Shown here: positions 1-5,331 of the stretch, one piece after another
How the letters are laid out: each line of letters opens with the position of its first letter
How positions within the stretch are numbered: position 1 is the first letter of the stretch
Assembly (NCBI GenBank): GCA_964592375.1
Contig: CAZQDP010000092.1
Coordinates: 1 to 5,949, forward strand
Direction: 5' to 3'
From: CAZQDP01 sp964592375
GTDB lineage: Bacteria > Bacillota > Clostridia > RUG12999
Length of the DNA: 5,949 bases
Notes under the pieces: model-generated
The model's input: the letters and a program-made list of their open reading frames with translations, nothing else
Databases searched by the model: none
Told to the model about the DNA's origin: nothing
Translations under genes and position numbers: made by a program

Positions 1-36
1 AATCCAGTTTTGCTTCCTCTTTTCAATAGAAATCAT
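1..36 (-). CDS. N-terminal fragment of an unidentified gene divergent from the AraC-type regulator
   Basis: Read leftward, an ATG at 36-34 opens a frame that stays open to the window edge and encodes MISIEKRKQNWI (12 residues). The main support is the ribosome binding site: the minus strand reads AAAGGTGG at 52-45, eight bases before the ATG, which is near-ideal spacing for a Bacillota gene. Its position, head-to-head with an AraC-family regulator across 90 bp, is the usual place for a target gene of such a regulator (often sugar uptake or catabolism); that is inference from family habit. Twelve residues are too few to name a family. No convincing -35/-10 pair was found for it in 37-126. Chance occurrence is possible because the frame is so short, but the ribosome binding site makes a real start more likely than not. 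Confidence 0.55.
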   Translation of the reverse strand, partial: MISIEKRKQNWI

Positions 37-71
37 TTTTATATCCACCTTTCTTTCATGTGTAGTTTAGC

Positions 72-86
72 AATAATTAAATTATT
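72..86. promoter_or_regulatory. Perfect 15-bp AT palindrome, candidate operator
   Basis: AATAATT (72-78) and AATTATT (80-86) are perfect reverse complements around a single A at 79. The palindrome lies five bases upstream of the -35 element at 92-97, between the two divergent start codons. A regulator bound here could touch both genes. The composition is pure A/T, so chance is a serious alternative, and AraC-family proteins usually bind direct repeats rather than palindromes. Confidence 0.25.
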
Positions 87-91
87 TTACC

Positions 92-120
92 TTGACAAAA
101 GAGACATTTTATAGCATAAT
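92..120 (+). promoter_or_regulatory. Sigma-A promoter of the AraC-type regulator, predicted to give a leaderless mRNA
   Basis: A perfect -35 TTGACA (92-97) is followed after exactly 17 bp by CATAAT (115-120), five of six matches to the -10 consensus. With the usual geometry the +1 falls at about 127, which is the A of the regulator's ATG. No Shine-Dalgarno-like sequence precedes that ATG (the bases just before it are AATAAAGAC), which agrees with a leaderless transcript. Confidence 0.75.
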
Positions 121-126
121 AAAGAC

Positions 127-966
127 ATGAAAAAATATGATTTTAATTCGACCAAAAAACGAGATGATATTACATTTAAAATAGAAGAAGGTAGGCTGTT
201 TAGTGATTTTGAAAGCCATAGCCATAATTTTTTTGAGATTGTTTTCATTATATCAGGCACTGCCATTCAAGAAATAAACGGTCACTCATATAGCATTTCA
301 AAGGGTGATGTTTTTGTTTTAAAAGAAAATATGGTGCACAATTTTAAAAACGTTGATAATTTGGTACTATATAACTTAATGTTTCTAAGAAAAGATCTTT
401 TAAATATTGGCGATTACAAACTCTTGCCAGGCTTTTGGGCATTGTTTATTAATCAGCCTCATTTCAACAATAATGATTGTATTTGTATGAATGATGAAGA
501 TTTTTCATACTGCTATGATATATTTCTGAACATAAAAAAAGAAAGCGATTTTAAAAATACAGGATATCAAACGCTTTGCCAATTATATATACATCAGTTA
601 ATTGTACTATTATCACGCTTATATGGTAAGGATAAAAAATTGAATAAAAAAACGCATTTTTATTTGGGGAAAGCAATGTCATACATTGAAGAATACTTTA
701 CACAAAGCATCTCAATCGAGCATTTAGCGGAAATTTCCAATTTGTCTGCGCGCCACTTTACACGTATTTTTAAGGAAGTGTTTGAAAAAACACCAGTGGA
801 ATATATTGTTGATATGCGAATAGCCTATGCAAAAGAGCTTTTAAGCACAACTACTAAGTGTATAACAGAAATTGCTTACATCTGTGGATTTAATGATAGT
901 AACTATTTTTCGCGTGTCTTTAAACAAAAAACAGGCGTAAACCCAAAATTATGGATTAAGAACTAA
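127..966 (+). CDS. AraC-family transcriptional regulator with N-terminal cupin sensor domain
   Basis: This 279-residue protein has the two-part AraC layout. The N-terminal part (about 15-100) is an AraC-type cupin/effector domain: the HSHNFFEI segment at 31-38, INGHSYSISKGDVFVL at 50-65 and VH at 70-71 are its characteristic pieces. The C-terminal part (about 178-279) is the DNA-binding domain with two helix-turn-helices: ISIEHLAEISNLSARHFTRIF (195-215) and ITEIAYICGFNDSNYFSRVF (246-265), ending in the family signature KQKTGVNPKLW. Residues 101-177 are a linker/dimerisation region without a recognisable motif. Length is typical of the family. Such proteins usually sense a small ligand, often a sugar, and activate a neighbouring gene; the likely target is the divergent gene at 1-36, but the ligand cannot be told. 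The ATG at 127 lacks a ribosome binding site and coincides with the predicted transcription start. Internal alternatives would cut the cupin domain. The gene is far more AT-rich than the genes to its right, hinting at different ancestry. Confidence 0.93.
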   Translation: MKKYDFNSTKKRDDITFKIEEGRLFSDFESHSHNFFEIVFIISGTAIQEINGHSYSISKGDVFVLKENMVHNFKNVDNLVLYNLMFLRKDLLNIGDYKLLPGFWALFINQPHFNNNDCICMNDEDFSYCYDIFLNIKKESDFKNTGYQTLCQLYIHQLIVLLSRLYGKDKKLNKKTHFYLGKAMSYIEEYFTQSISIEHLAEISNLSARHFTRIFKEVFEKTPVEYIVDMRIAYAKELLSTTTKCITEIAYICGFNDSNYFSRVFKQKTGVNPKLWIKN

Positions 967-1212
967 TTTTATGTTAAATACAAAACTTGTTAAAGGCAAA
1001 AGGCAGAACAAATTGAAGGCAAAATGTATTATTATATTGTAGAAAACGGTTCAAAACTGTTTTACCGTTTGGTGACAGGGCTGTTTTGTCATAGATTATT
1101 GGGGACGATTATTGGAAACATTCCTTTTTCGCAACATATTTATTGACAAATGATGGTCAGGAAACGGTTTAAGGTGACCCTTCCAAACCGTTGTCCCTAA
1201 CCCGTTTAAAAT
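967..1212. other. Intergenic stretch without a supported gene, rich in inverted repeats
   Basis: This is most of the gap between the AraC-type gene and the end of the leftward operon. It holds no supported coding region; two short ATG frames (971-1042 and 1024-1146) were judged non-coding. The right two thirds contain the clustered inverted repeats listed separately. No clear T-run terminator directly follows the AraC-type gene; the first strong stem is about 75 bases downstream and is not followed by a T tract. Confidence 0.6.
1043..1197. repeat. Cluster of inverted repeats, possibly a degenerate REP-like element
   Basis: Three hairpins can be read. First, AAACGGT (1044-1050) pairs with ACCGTTT (1064-1070), and inside it AAAAC (1053-1057) pairs with GTTTT (1059-1063), leaving a two-base bulge (TC, 1051-1052). 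Second, TGACA (1073-1077) pairs with TGTCA (1087-1091). Third, AACGGTTT (1163-1170) pairs with AAACCGTT (1185-1192), and inside it AAGG (1171-1174) pairs with CCTT (1179-1182), again with a two-base bulge (CC, 1183-1184). The first and third share both the ACGGT outer arm and the bulged two-stem plan. Words such as GGTGACAGGG, GGGGACG and GTTGTCCC resemble the repeated palindromes scattered in clostridial genomes beside REP-associated transposase genes; that comparison is from memory and inferential. No transposase is in the window. Confidence 0.45.
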
Positions 1213-1260
1213 GAGATTTCCATATCTCTCGTAGGTAGCGCATAGTATGCGCTGCCTACG
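1213..1260 (-). terminator. Probable transcription terminator region of the glyA-rarA-metY operon
   Basis: Eleven bases beyond the metY stop codon lies a long near-perfect palindrome: arm 1230-1244 pairs with arm 1246-1260, with one imperfect pair (T1236 with G1254). It is followed in the leftward direction by a smaller hairpin, GAGAT (1213-1217) with ATCTC (1224-1228), and then ATTTT (1212-1208 on the minus strand). The large stem itself has no U tract on the leftward strand; on the rightward strand it is followed by T/C-rich sequence (1261-1270), and its odd pair becomes a G-U wobble there, so it may also stop rightward read-through. Position and stem strength support a terminator, while the weak U tract lowers confidence. 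Confidence 0.55.
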
Positions 1261-1271
1261 TTCTTCCTTCT

Positions 1272-2537
1272 CTACACTTTTTTCATTGCCTGATCGATAT
1301 CCTCCATCAGATCCTCCACGCCTTCAATGCCCACCGATAGGCGAATGAGTCCCGGGGTAATGCCTGTAAGCTTTAGCTGCTCTGCACTTAGTTGGCGGTG
1401 GGTGGAGCTTGCCGGATGCAATACGCACGTGCGTGCATCTGCGACGTGCACCACGATTTTTGCTACCTTCACGCTGTCCATAAACCGAACCGCCGCTTCA
1501 TATCCACCCTTCATTTCAAAGGAAAGAACGCCGCAGCTGCCACAAGGCAAATATTTTTGTGCAAGGGAAAAATATTCATCCCCTTCTAAGGAGGGGTATT
1601 TTACAAAAGACACCTTGCTGCTGTTTTTTAGATGCTTCGCAAGGATGAGGGCATTTTCACAGTGCTTTTTCACTCGCAAATGCAGTGTTTCCAGCCCTAA
1701 ATTAAGCAGAAACGCGCTGTTTGGTGCCATGGTACAGCCAAGATCACGCAGCATCTGCACCCTTGCTTTGACGATATAGGGGCTAACCGGAAAATCCCTA
1801 TTGTACACAACCCCATGATATGAATCATCGGGAGTTGTAAATTCTTCAAATTTTTCGCCTTCAAAAATAAACCTGCCGCTATCTACAATGGCACCGCCGA
1901 GTACCACTGCATGGCCGTCCATATATTTTGACGTGGAATGCACGACAATATCGGCCCCATACTCGAAAGGCTTTAAATTGATAGGGGTGGCAAAGGTATT
2001 GTCCACAATCAGCGGCAAACCATTGCGATGCGCCGCCTGGGCAAATTTTTCAATATCCAAAACGCTCATAGAAGGGTTTGCAATGCTCTCCCCATAGATG
2101 GCCTTGGTGTTTTTTCGTATTTCCCTTTCAATGTCCTCTATGCTTCCTTTTGGGTCTACAAATGTCACTTCGATGCCCATCTTTTTTAGTGTGACCGAAA
2201 AAAGATTGAATGTGCCGCCATATACATTTGTACTGCTGATAATATGCGAGCCGGCGCCGGCAATATTAAAAATAGCCATAAAGACAGCCGCCTGCCCTGA
2301 GGATAGGCAAAGTGCCGCAACGCCGCCCTCTAAGGCCGCAATTTTTTTCTCCACACAGTCCACGGTGGGGTTATTAATTCTGCTGTAGAAAAATCCATCC
2401 TCCTCTAAATCAAAGAGCTTTGCTACATGCTCTGTGGAATCATATTGAAATGTTGTGGATTGATAAATGGGCAGTACCCTTGCTTGCCCATTGGCAGGCG
2501 TATATCCTGCTTGTACACATTTTGTTTCAATGTTCAT
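1272..2537 (-). CDS. metY: O-acetylhomoserine sulfhydrylase (homocysteine synthase), PLP enzyme
   Basis: The 421-residue product belongs to the Cys/Met-metabolism PLP family and matches the MetY branch: it joins O-acetylhomoserine and sulfide to give homocysteine and acetate, in the cytoplasm. Visible landmarks are the phosphate-contacting YSRINNPT (51-58) and SSGQAA (79-84), the ring-stacking Tyr in NVYGGTF (104-110), the Asp of VDNTF (178-182) that holds the cofactor nitrogen, and HSTSKYMDGH (200-209), where Lys204 is the Schiff-base lysine. The C-terminal HPASSTHRQ (374-382) and LIRLSVGIE (397-405), with a substrate-carboxylate Arg at 399, are typical. Length fits MetY (about 420-430) better than the shorter cystathionine gamma-synthases and lyases (about 380-400). 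The start overlaps the rarA stop as ATGA, and AAGGA lies six bases before the ATG inside rarA, so translation is probably coupled. It has no leader of its own, hence no SAM riboswitch or T-box directly before it. A related sulfhydrylase or lyase specificity cannot be fully excluded. Confidence 0.93.
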   Translation of the reverse strand: MNIETKCVQAGYTPANGQARVLPIYQSTTFQYDSTEHVAKLFDLEEDGFFYSRINNPTVDCVEKKIAALEGGVAALCLSSGQAAVFMAIFNIAGAGSHIISSTNVYGGTFNLFSVTLKKMGIEVTFVDPKGSIEDIEREIRKNTKAIYGESIANPSMSVLDIEKFAQAAHRNGLPLIVDNTFATPINLKPFEYGADIVVHSTSKYMDGHAVVLGGAIVDSGRFIFEGEKFEEFTTPDDSYHGVVYNRDFPVSPYIVKARVQMLRDLGCTMAPNSAFLLNLGLETLHLRVKKHCENALILAKHLKNSSKVSFVKYPSLEGDEYFSLAQKYLPCGSCGVLSFEMKGGYEAAVRFMDSVKVAKIVVHVADARTCVLHPASSTHRQLSAEQLKLTGITPGLIRLSVGIEGVEDLMEDIDQAMKKV

Positions 2538-3838
2538 TTTGTATCCTTCCCCTCTTTTGGCTGTGCTTTGGCCTTATTTTTTTCATCTTTAATGGCTTCC
2601 CAATACTCGCGAGCCGCATTCTCATGCTTATTGTTTCCCGGCAAGTAATATTTCCTACCCACAAGATTATCGGGTAAATATTGCTGCGGCACATAGCTCT
2701 GTGGAAAACTGTGCGGATACCTGTATCCAATTCCTTTTCCTTGCTTTTTTGCGCCGCTGTAATGGCTGTCCTTGAGATGGGAGGGGATTTCCCCTGCTCT
2801 TCCTTGCTCAATATCCGCCATCGCACTGTCAATCGCCGTGATGGCACTGTTAGATTTTGGCGCACAGGCTAAAACGAGCACCGCCTGGGCAAGTGGAATG
2901 CGAGCTTCGGGAAAGCCCAATTGAAATGCGGCATCCACGCAGGACTTGACAATGGATATCGCCGAAGGATATGCCAGGGATATATCCTCTGCAGCAATCA
3001 CCAAAAGCCGCCTGCAAATAGAGGCCATATCTCCTGCACTCACAAGCCTTGCCAAATAATGAATGGACGCATCTGCATCACTGCCTCGGATGGATTTTTG
3101 AAAGGCGCTTAAAATATCATAATGACTATCGCCATCCCTGTCGTATCGCATGGCACGGCGCATGGACACTGCCTCTGCGGCTTCTAAGGTAATTTTAATC
3201 CCATGGTGGCCGGCGCCTGTCATCACGCAACTCTCCAGTGCATTGAGTGCCTTGCGCACATCTCCGCCTGCCGCATACGCAAGATGCTCCGCTACCTGAG
3301 GTTGCATTTGAATTTTCTTGCCGTATTCACTCTCCAGTACATGTGCCGCCCTCATCACCGCTTTTTGCACATCCTCCATGGACAGCGGAAAAAATTCAAA
3401 CACCAAGCTTCTGCTCAGCAGTGCATTGTATACATAAAAATAAGGGTTTTCCGTGGTGGAGGCAATGAGGGTAATCCTGCCACTTTCCATATGCTCCAAA
3501 AGGGATTGCTGCTGCTTTTTACTAAAATTCTGAATTTCATCCAAAAACAGCAATACACGCTTTTCACTGTCAAACCCCTTCAGACCCGCCGCAATGGCTT
3601 TGATATCGGCTACGGAGGCCGTGGTGGCATTCAGCGAAAACATCTCCATGCCCGCTTGAGACGCAGCAATGCGTGCCACGGTGGTTTTACCGGTGCCCGA
3701 AGGGCCATAAAAAATCATGTTGGAAATCTGACCCTTTTCAATCATTGCAGAAAGCACCTTACCTTTACCGATAAGGTGCTGTTGCCCAAATACATCTTCC
3801 AATACTTGTGGCCGAAGCCGTTCTGCCAGAGGCGCCAT
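2534..3838 (-). CDS. rarA: Replication-associated recombination protein A (RarA/MgsA-type AAA+ ATPase)
   Basis: The 434-residue protein is a full-length RarA (MgsA; WRNIP1/Mgs1 relatives in eukaryotes), a clamp-loader-like ATPase that acts at stalled or gapped replication forks. It opens with the family's PLAERLRP (3-10) and VFGQQHLIG (16-24). The Walker A is GPSGTGKTT (45-53, Lys51), the Walker B is LLFLDEIQNF (96-105, Asp100-Glu101), sensor 1 is ASTTENPYF (126-134), the candidate arginine finger is Arg143 in LLSRSLVFEF, and sensor 2 is GGDVRKALNALE (191-202). The C-terminal tetramerisation region follows with the signatures RRLLVIAAEDISLAYP (276-291), APKSNSAITAID (326-337), and PSHLKD with GYRYPHSFP (352-379). 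The tail (about 415-434) is lysine-rich and charged. GAGGTG lies six bases before the ATG and fixes the start. It is the middle gene of the operon, 55 bp after glyA and overlapping metY by four bases; nothing in it suggests a link to methionine synthesis, so co-transcription is probably incidental. Confidence 0.95.
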   Translation of the reverse strand: MAPLAERLRPQVLEDVFGQQHLIGKGKVLSAMIEKGQISNMIFYGPSGTGKTTVARIAASQAGMEMFSLNATTASVADIKAIAAGLKGFDSEKRVLLFLDEIQNFSKKQQQSLLEHMESGRITLIASTTENPYFYVYNALLSRSLVFEFFPLSMEDVQKAVMRAAHVLESEYGKKIQMQPQVAEHLAYAAGGDVRKALNALESCVMTGAGHHGIKITLEAAEAVSMRRAMRYDRDGDSHYDILSAFQKSIRGSDADASIHYLARLVSAGDMASICRRLLVIAAEDISLAYPSAISIVKSCVDAAFQLGFPEARIPLAQAVLVLACAPKSNSAITAIDSAMADIEQGRAGEIPSHLKDSHYSGAKKQGKGIGYRYPHSFPQSYVPQQYLPDNLVGRKYYLPGNNKHENAAREYWEAIKDEKNKAKAQPKEGKDTK

Positions 3839-3864
3839 CTAGAACACCTCGCTTTTATTAAGAT

Positions 3865-3879
3865 GAGTAGCATCTACTC
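3865..3879 (-). other. Short perfect hairpin in the glyA-rarA gap
   Basis: GAGTAG (3865-3870) and CTACTC (3874-3879) form a six-base perfect stem with a three-base loop within the 55-bp space between the glyA stop and the rarA start. No T run follows in the leftward direction (the bases are ATCTTAATAAAAG), so it is unlikely to be a full terminator. It could be a processing or mRNA-stability element. It ends 14 bases before the rarA ribosome binding site and does not mask it. Confidence 0.35.
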
Positions 3880-3893
3880 CCAGCAATTTATAT

Positions 3894-5132
3894 CTATTCG
3901 TAAAGCGGATACTTGCCGCACACTTTGGCAACCCTTTGCCTAATCTCCTGCGCCTTTGTATCATAATTTGTAATACACATTTTAATGAGCGCTGCAATTT
4001 CGCGCATATCCTCCGGCCCCATACCTCTGGAGGTTACCGCCGGCGTTCCTATTCTGATACCGCTCGTAATAAAGGGACTTTGCGTATCAAATGGAATGGT
4101 GTTTTTATTCACGGTGATGGATACTTCATCCAGCATATGCTCCGCATCCTTACCGGTAACGCCTAAGGGACGCAGGTCAAGCAGCATCAAATGATTATCC
4201 GTTCCTCCGGAAACCAATGTAAATCCTTCTTGCAAAAACGCTTCAGAAAGTGCCTTTGCATTGGTAATCACATTTTGCTGATACTGTTTAAACGAAGGAG
4301 TTAACGCTTCGGCAAAGCATACTGCTTTTGCCGCAATCACATGCATGAGTGGGCCTCCCTGAATGCCTGGGAAAATGGCCTTGTCCACCATTTTGGCATG
4401 CTCCTCTCCGCATAAAATCAGTCCCCCTCTTGGGCCTCTTAGCGTTTTATGGGTTGTGGAGGTTACAAAATGTGCATAAGGTACCGGATTGGGATGCAGT
4501 CCTGCCGCGACCAACCCTGCAATGTGCGCCATATCCACCATGAGATATGCGCCCACCTCGTCTGCAATTTCACGGAACCGTGCAAAGTCAATTACTCTTG
4601 GGTATGCGCTGGCACCTGCCAAAATCAGCTTTGGCTTATGCTCTACCGCAAGGCGACGGACTTCCTCATAATCGATGGTAAAGGTTTCGGGATCAACACC
4701 ATATGGAACGATATGAAAATAGGTGCCCGAAATATTGACCGGACTGCCATGGGATAAATGTCCCCCATGGGAAAGGTTCATGCCCAGCACCGTGTCTCCC
4801 GGCTTTAGTGCCGCAAAAAATACTGCCATATTCGCCTGTGCACCAGAATGGGCTTGTACATTGGCATGCGCCGCACCAAAGAGCTGTTTTGCTCTTTCGA
4901 TGGCAAGGCTTTCCGCCATATCAACATATTCACAGCCCCCGTAGTACCGCTTGCCGGGATATCCTTCTGCATATTTATTGGTCAGCGGTGTGCCCATTGC
5001 CTCAATGACTGCAGGGCTAACGAAGTTTTCAGATGCGATCAGCTCAATCTTCCCCCGCTGGCGGCCGATTTCGAGTGCAATAATGTCTGCAATCTGCGGG
5101 TCAACCTTCCTAATTTCATGATTTGGATACAT
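3894..5132 (-). CDS. glyA: Serine hydroxymethyltransferase
   Basis: The 412-residue cytoplasmic PLP enzyme interconverts serine plus tetrahydrofolate with glycine plus 5,10-methylene-tetrahydrofolate, the main entry of one-carbon units for purine, thymidylate and methionine synthesis. Motifs run in family order: LIASENFVSPAV (31-42), YAEGYPGKRYYGG (54-66, with catalytic Glu56 and Tyr64), NVQAHSGAQAN (91-101), SHGGHLSHG (121-129), MVDMAHIAGLVA (198-209, with cofactor-binding Asp200 and His203), TSTTHKTLRGPRGG (224-237, Schiff-base Lys229), PGIQGGP (255-261) and SGIRIGTPAVTSRG (357-370, substrate-carboxylate Arg360). The Schiff-base lysine has the same number as in E. coli GlyA and the length is normal. 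The start is set by AAAGGAAG (5148-5141), eight bases before the ATG. It is the first gene of the operon, behind its own sigma-A promoter and a leader of about 114 nt that can fold (listed separately), so expression may be tuned in the leader. Confidence 0.97.
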   Translation of the reverse strand: MYPNHEIRKVDPQIADIIALEIGRQRGKIELIASENFVSPAVIEAMGTPLTNKYAEGYPGKRYYGGCEYVDMAESLAIERAKQLFGAAHANVQAHSGAQANMAVFFAALKPGDTVLGMNLSHGGHLSHGSPVNISGTYFHIVPYGVDPETFTIDYEEVRRLAVEHKPKLILAGASAYPRVIDFARFREIADEVGAYLMVDMAHIAGLVAAGLHPNPVPYAHFVTSTTHKTLRGPRGGLILCGEEHAKMVDKAIFPGIQGGPLMHVIAAKAVCFAEALTPSFKQYQQNVITNAKALSEAFLQEGFTLVSGGTDNHLMLLDLRPLGVTGKDAEHMLDEVSITVNKNTIPFDTQSPFITSGIRIGTPAVTSRGMGPEDMREIAALIKMCITNYDTKAQEIRQRVAKVCGKYPLYE

Positions 5133-5160
5133 TTTTTTGACTTCCTTTCAAGCTTTACTA

Positions 5161-5216
5161 TTACCAAATGCACCGAGGAAAAACACCCAAATAGTGGTTT
5201 TCATGGCATTTGGCAA
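5161..5216 (-). promoter_or_regulatory. Foldable 5' leader element of glyA (not a riboswitch class I recognise)
   Basis: In the transcript, TTGCCAAATGC (5216-5206) can pair with GCATTTGGTAA (5171-5161), giving 11 pairs with one G-U. The 34-nt interior holds a second stem: GAAAACCAC (5202-5194) against GTGTTTTTC, with one mismatch. No U tract follows, so this is not an intrinsic terminator. Within the interior, TTCCT (5180-5176) is complementary to the AGGAA core of the glyA ribosome binding site (5146-5142), so an alternative fold could mask the start. I looked for signatures of the ZTP, THF, SAM-I, glycine and T-box leaders and did not see them. Confidence 0.45.
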
Positions 5217-5220
5217 CCAT
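5161..5220 (-). CDS. Possible short upstream frame in the glyA leader (19 codons)
   Basis: An ATG at 5220-5218 opens a frame encoding MVAKCHENHYLGVFPRCIW and stopping at TAA (5163-5161). It spans exactly the two arms of the leader stem, so ribosomes on it would melt the fold. There is no ribosome binding site before its ATG (the bases are GATAGATGAAAT), and the peptide lacks a run of one amino acid such as the attenuation peptides of biosynthetic operons use. A real leader peptide is possible but weakly supported. Confidence 0.18.
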   Translation of the reverse strand: MVAKCHENHYLGVFPRCIW

Positions 5221-5233
5221 ATTTCATCTATCA

Positions 5234-5257
5234 ATAATATCGAATACCTTATATTAT
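5234..5257. promoter_or_regulatory. Inverted repeat centred on the glyA transcription start, candidate operator
   Basis: ATAATAT (5234-5240) and ATATTAT (5251-5257) are perfect reverse complements 10 bases apart. The right arm covers most of the glyA -10 box (5258-5253) and the centre (5245/5246) coincides with the predicted +1. A protein bound here would block initiation. The sequence is AT-only in both arms, so chance similarity is a real alternative. Confidence 0.25.
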
Positions 5258-5281
5258 ACTTTTTTCTTGTTTATTTTTCAA
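5253..5281 (-). promoter_or_regulatory. Sigma-A promoter of the glyA-rarA-metY operon
   Basis: On the minus strand, TTGAAA (5281-5276) and a perfect TATAAT (5258-5253) are separated by exactly 17 bp. The predicted start is near 5246, giving a leader of about 114 nt before the glyA ATG. No other promoter of comparable quality was noticed upstream of glyA, and neither rarA nor metY has room for a strong one of its own. Confidence 0.8.
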
Positions 5282-5298
5282 GAACTTTATGTTATAAT
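5270..5298 (+). promoter_or_regulatory. Extended -10 promoter of nth
   Basis: A perfect TATAAT (5293-5298) is preceded by TG one base upstream (5290-5291), the extended -10 motif that relieves the need for a good -35. The best -35 at a 17-bp spacing is TTTATT (5270-5275), only three of six matches. The predicted start near 5305 gives a leader of about 27 nt. The weak -35 abuts the glyA -35 (5281-5276) on the opposite strand. Confidence 0.75.
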
Positions 5299-5331
5299 TT
5301 AAAATAAAAAAATAAATCAAGGTTGTGCACT

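Noticed and set aside
971..1042. 23-codon ATG frame directly after the AraC-type gene
   Set aside because: No ribosome binding site, very short, and a lysine/isoleucine-rich content expected from random AT-rich DNA.
1024..1146. 40-codon ATG frame on the plus strand, beginning MYYYIVENGSK
   Set aside because: AAGG lies only four bases before the ATG, and the frame runs straight through two of the intergenic hairpins. Its length is within chance expectation and no family is recognised.
1327..1779. Plus-strand open frame of 150 codons antisense to metY
   Set aside because: It lies opposite conserved metY sequence, has unlikely composition and no translation signals.
3203..3943. Long plus-strand open frame (246 codons) antisense to rarA
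   Set aside because: rarA on the other strand carries every expected motif. The antisense frame gives a Cys/His/Arg-rich product with no domain and no ribosome binding site, typical of a shadow frame.
4848..5237. Plus-strand frame antisense to the 5' part of glyA and its leader
   Set aside because: glyA motifs are intact on the minus strand; the antisense product shows no recognisable domain.
5133..5246. Known riboswitch or T-box upstream of glyA
   Set aside because: The conserved cores I know for the ZTP, THF, SAM-I, glycine and T-box classes are not visible. Only the unassigned stem structure remains.
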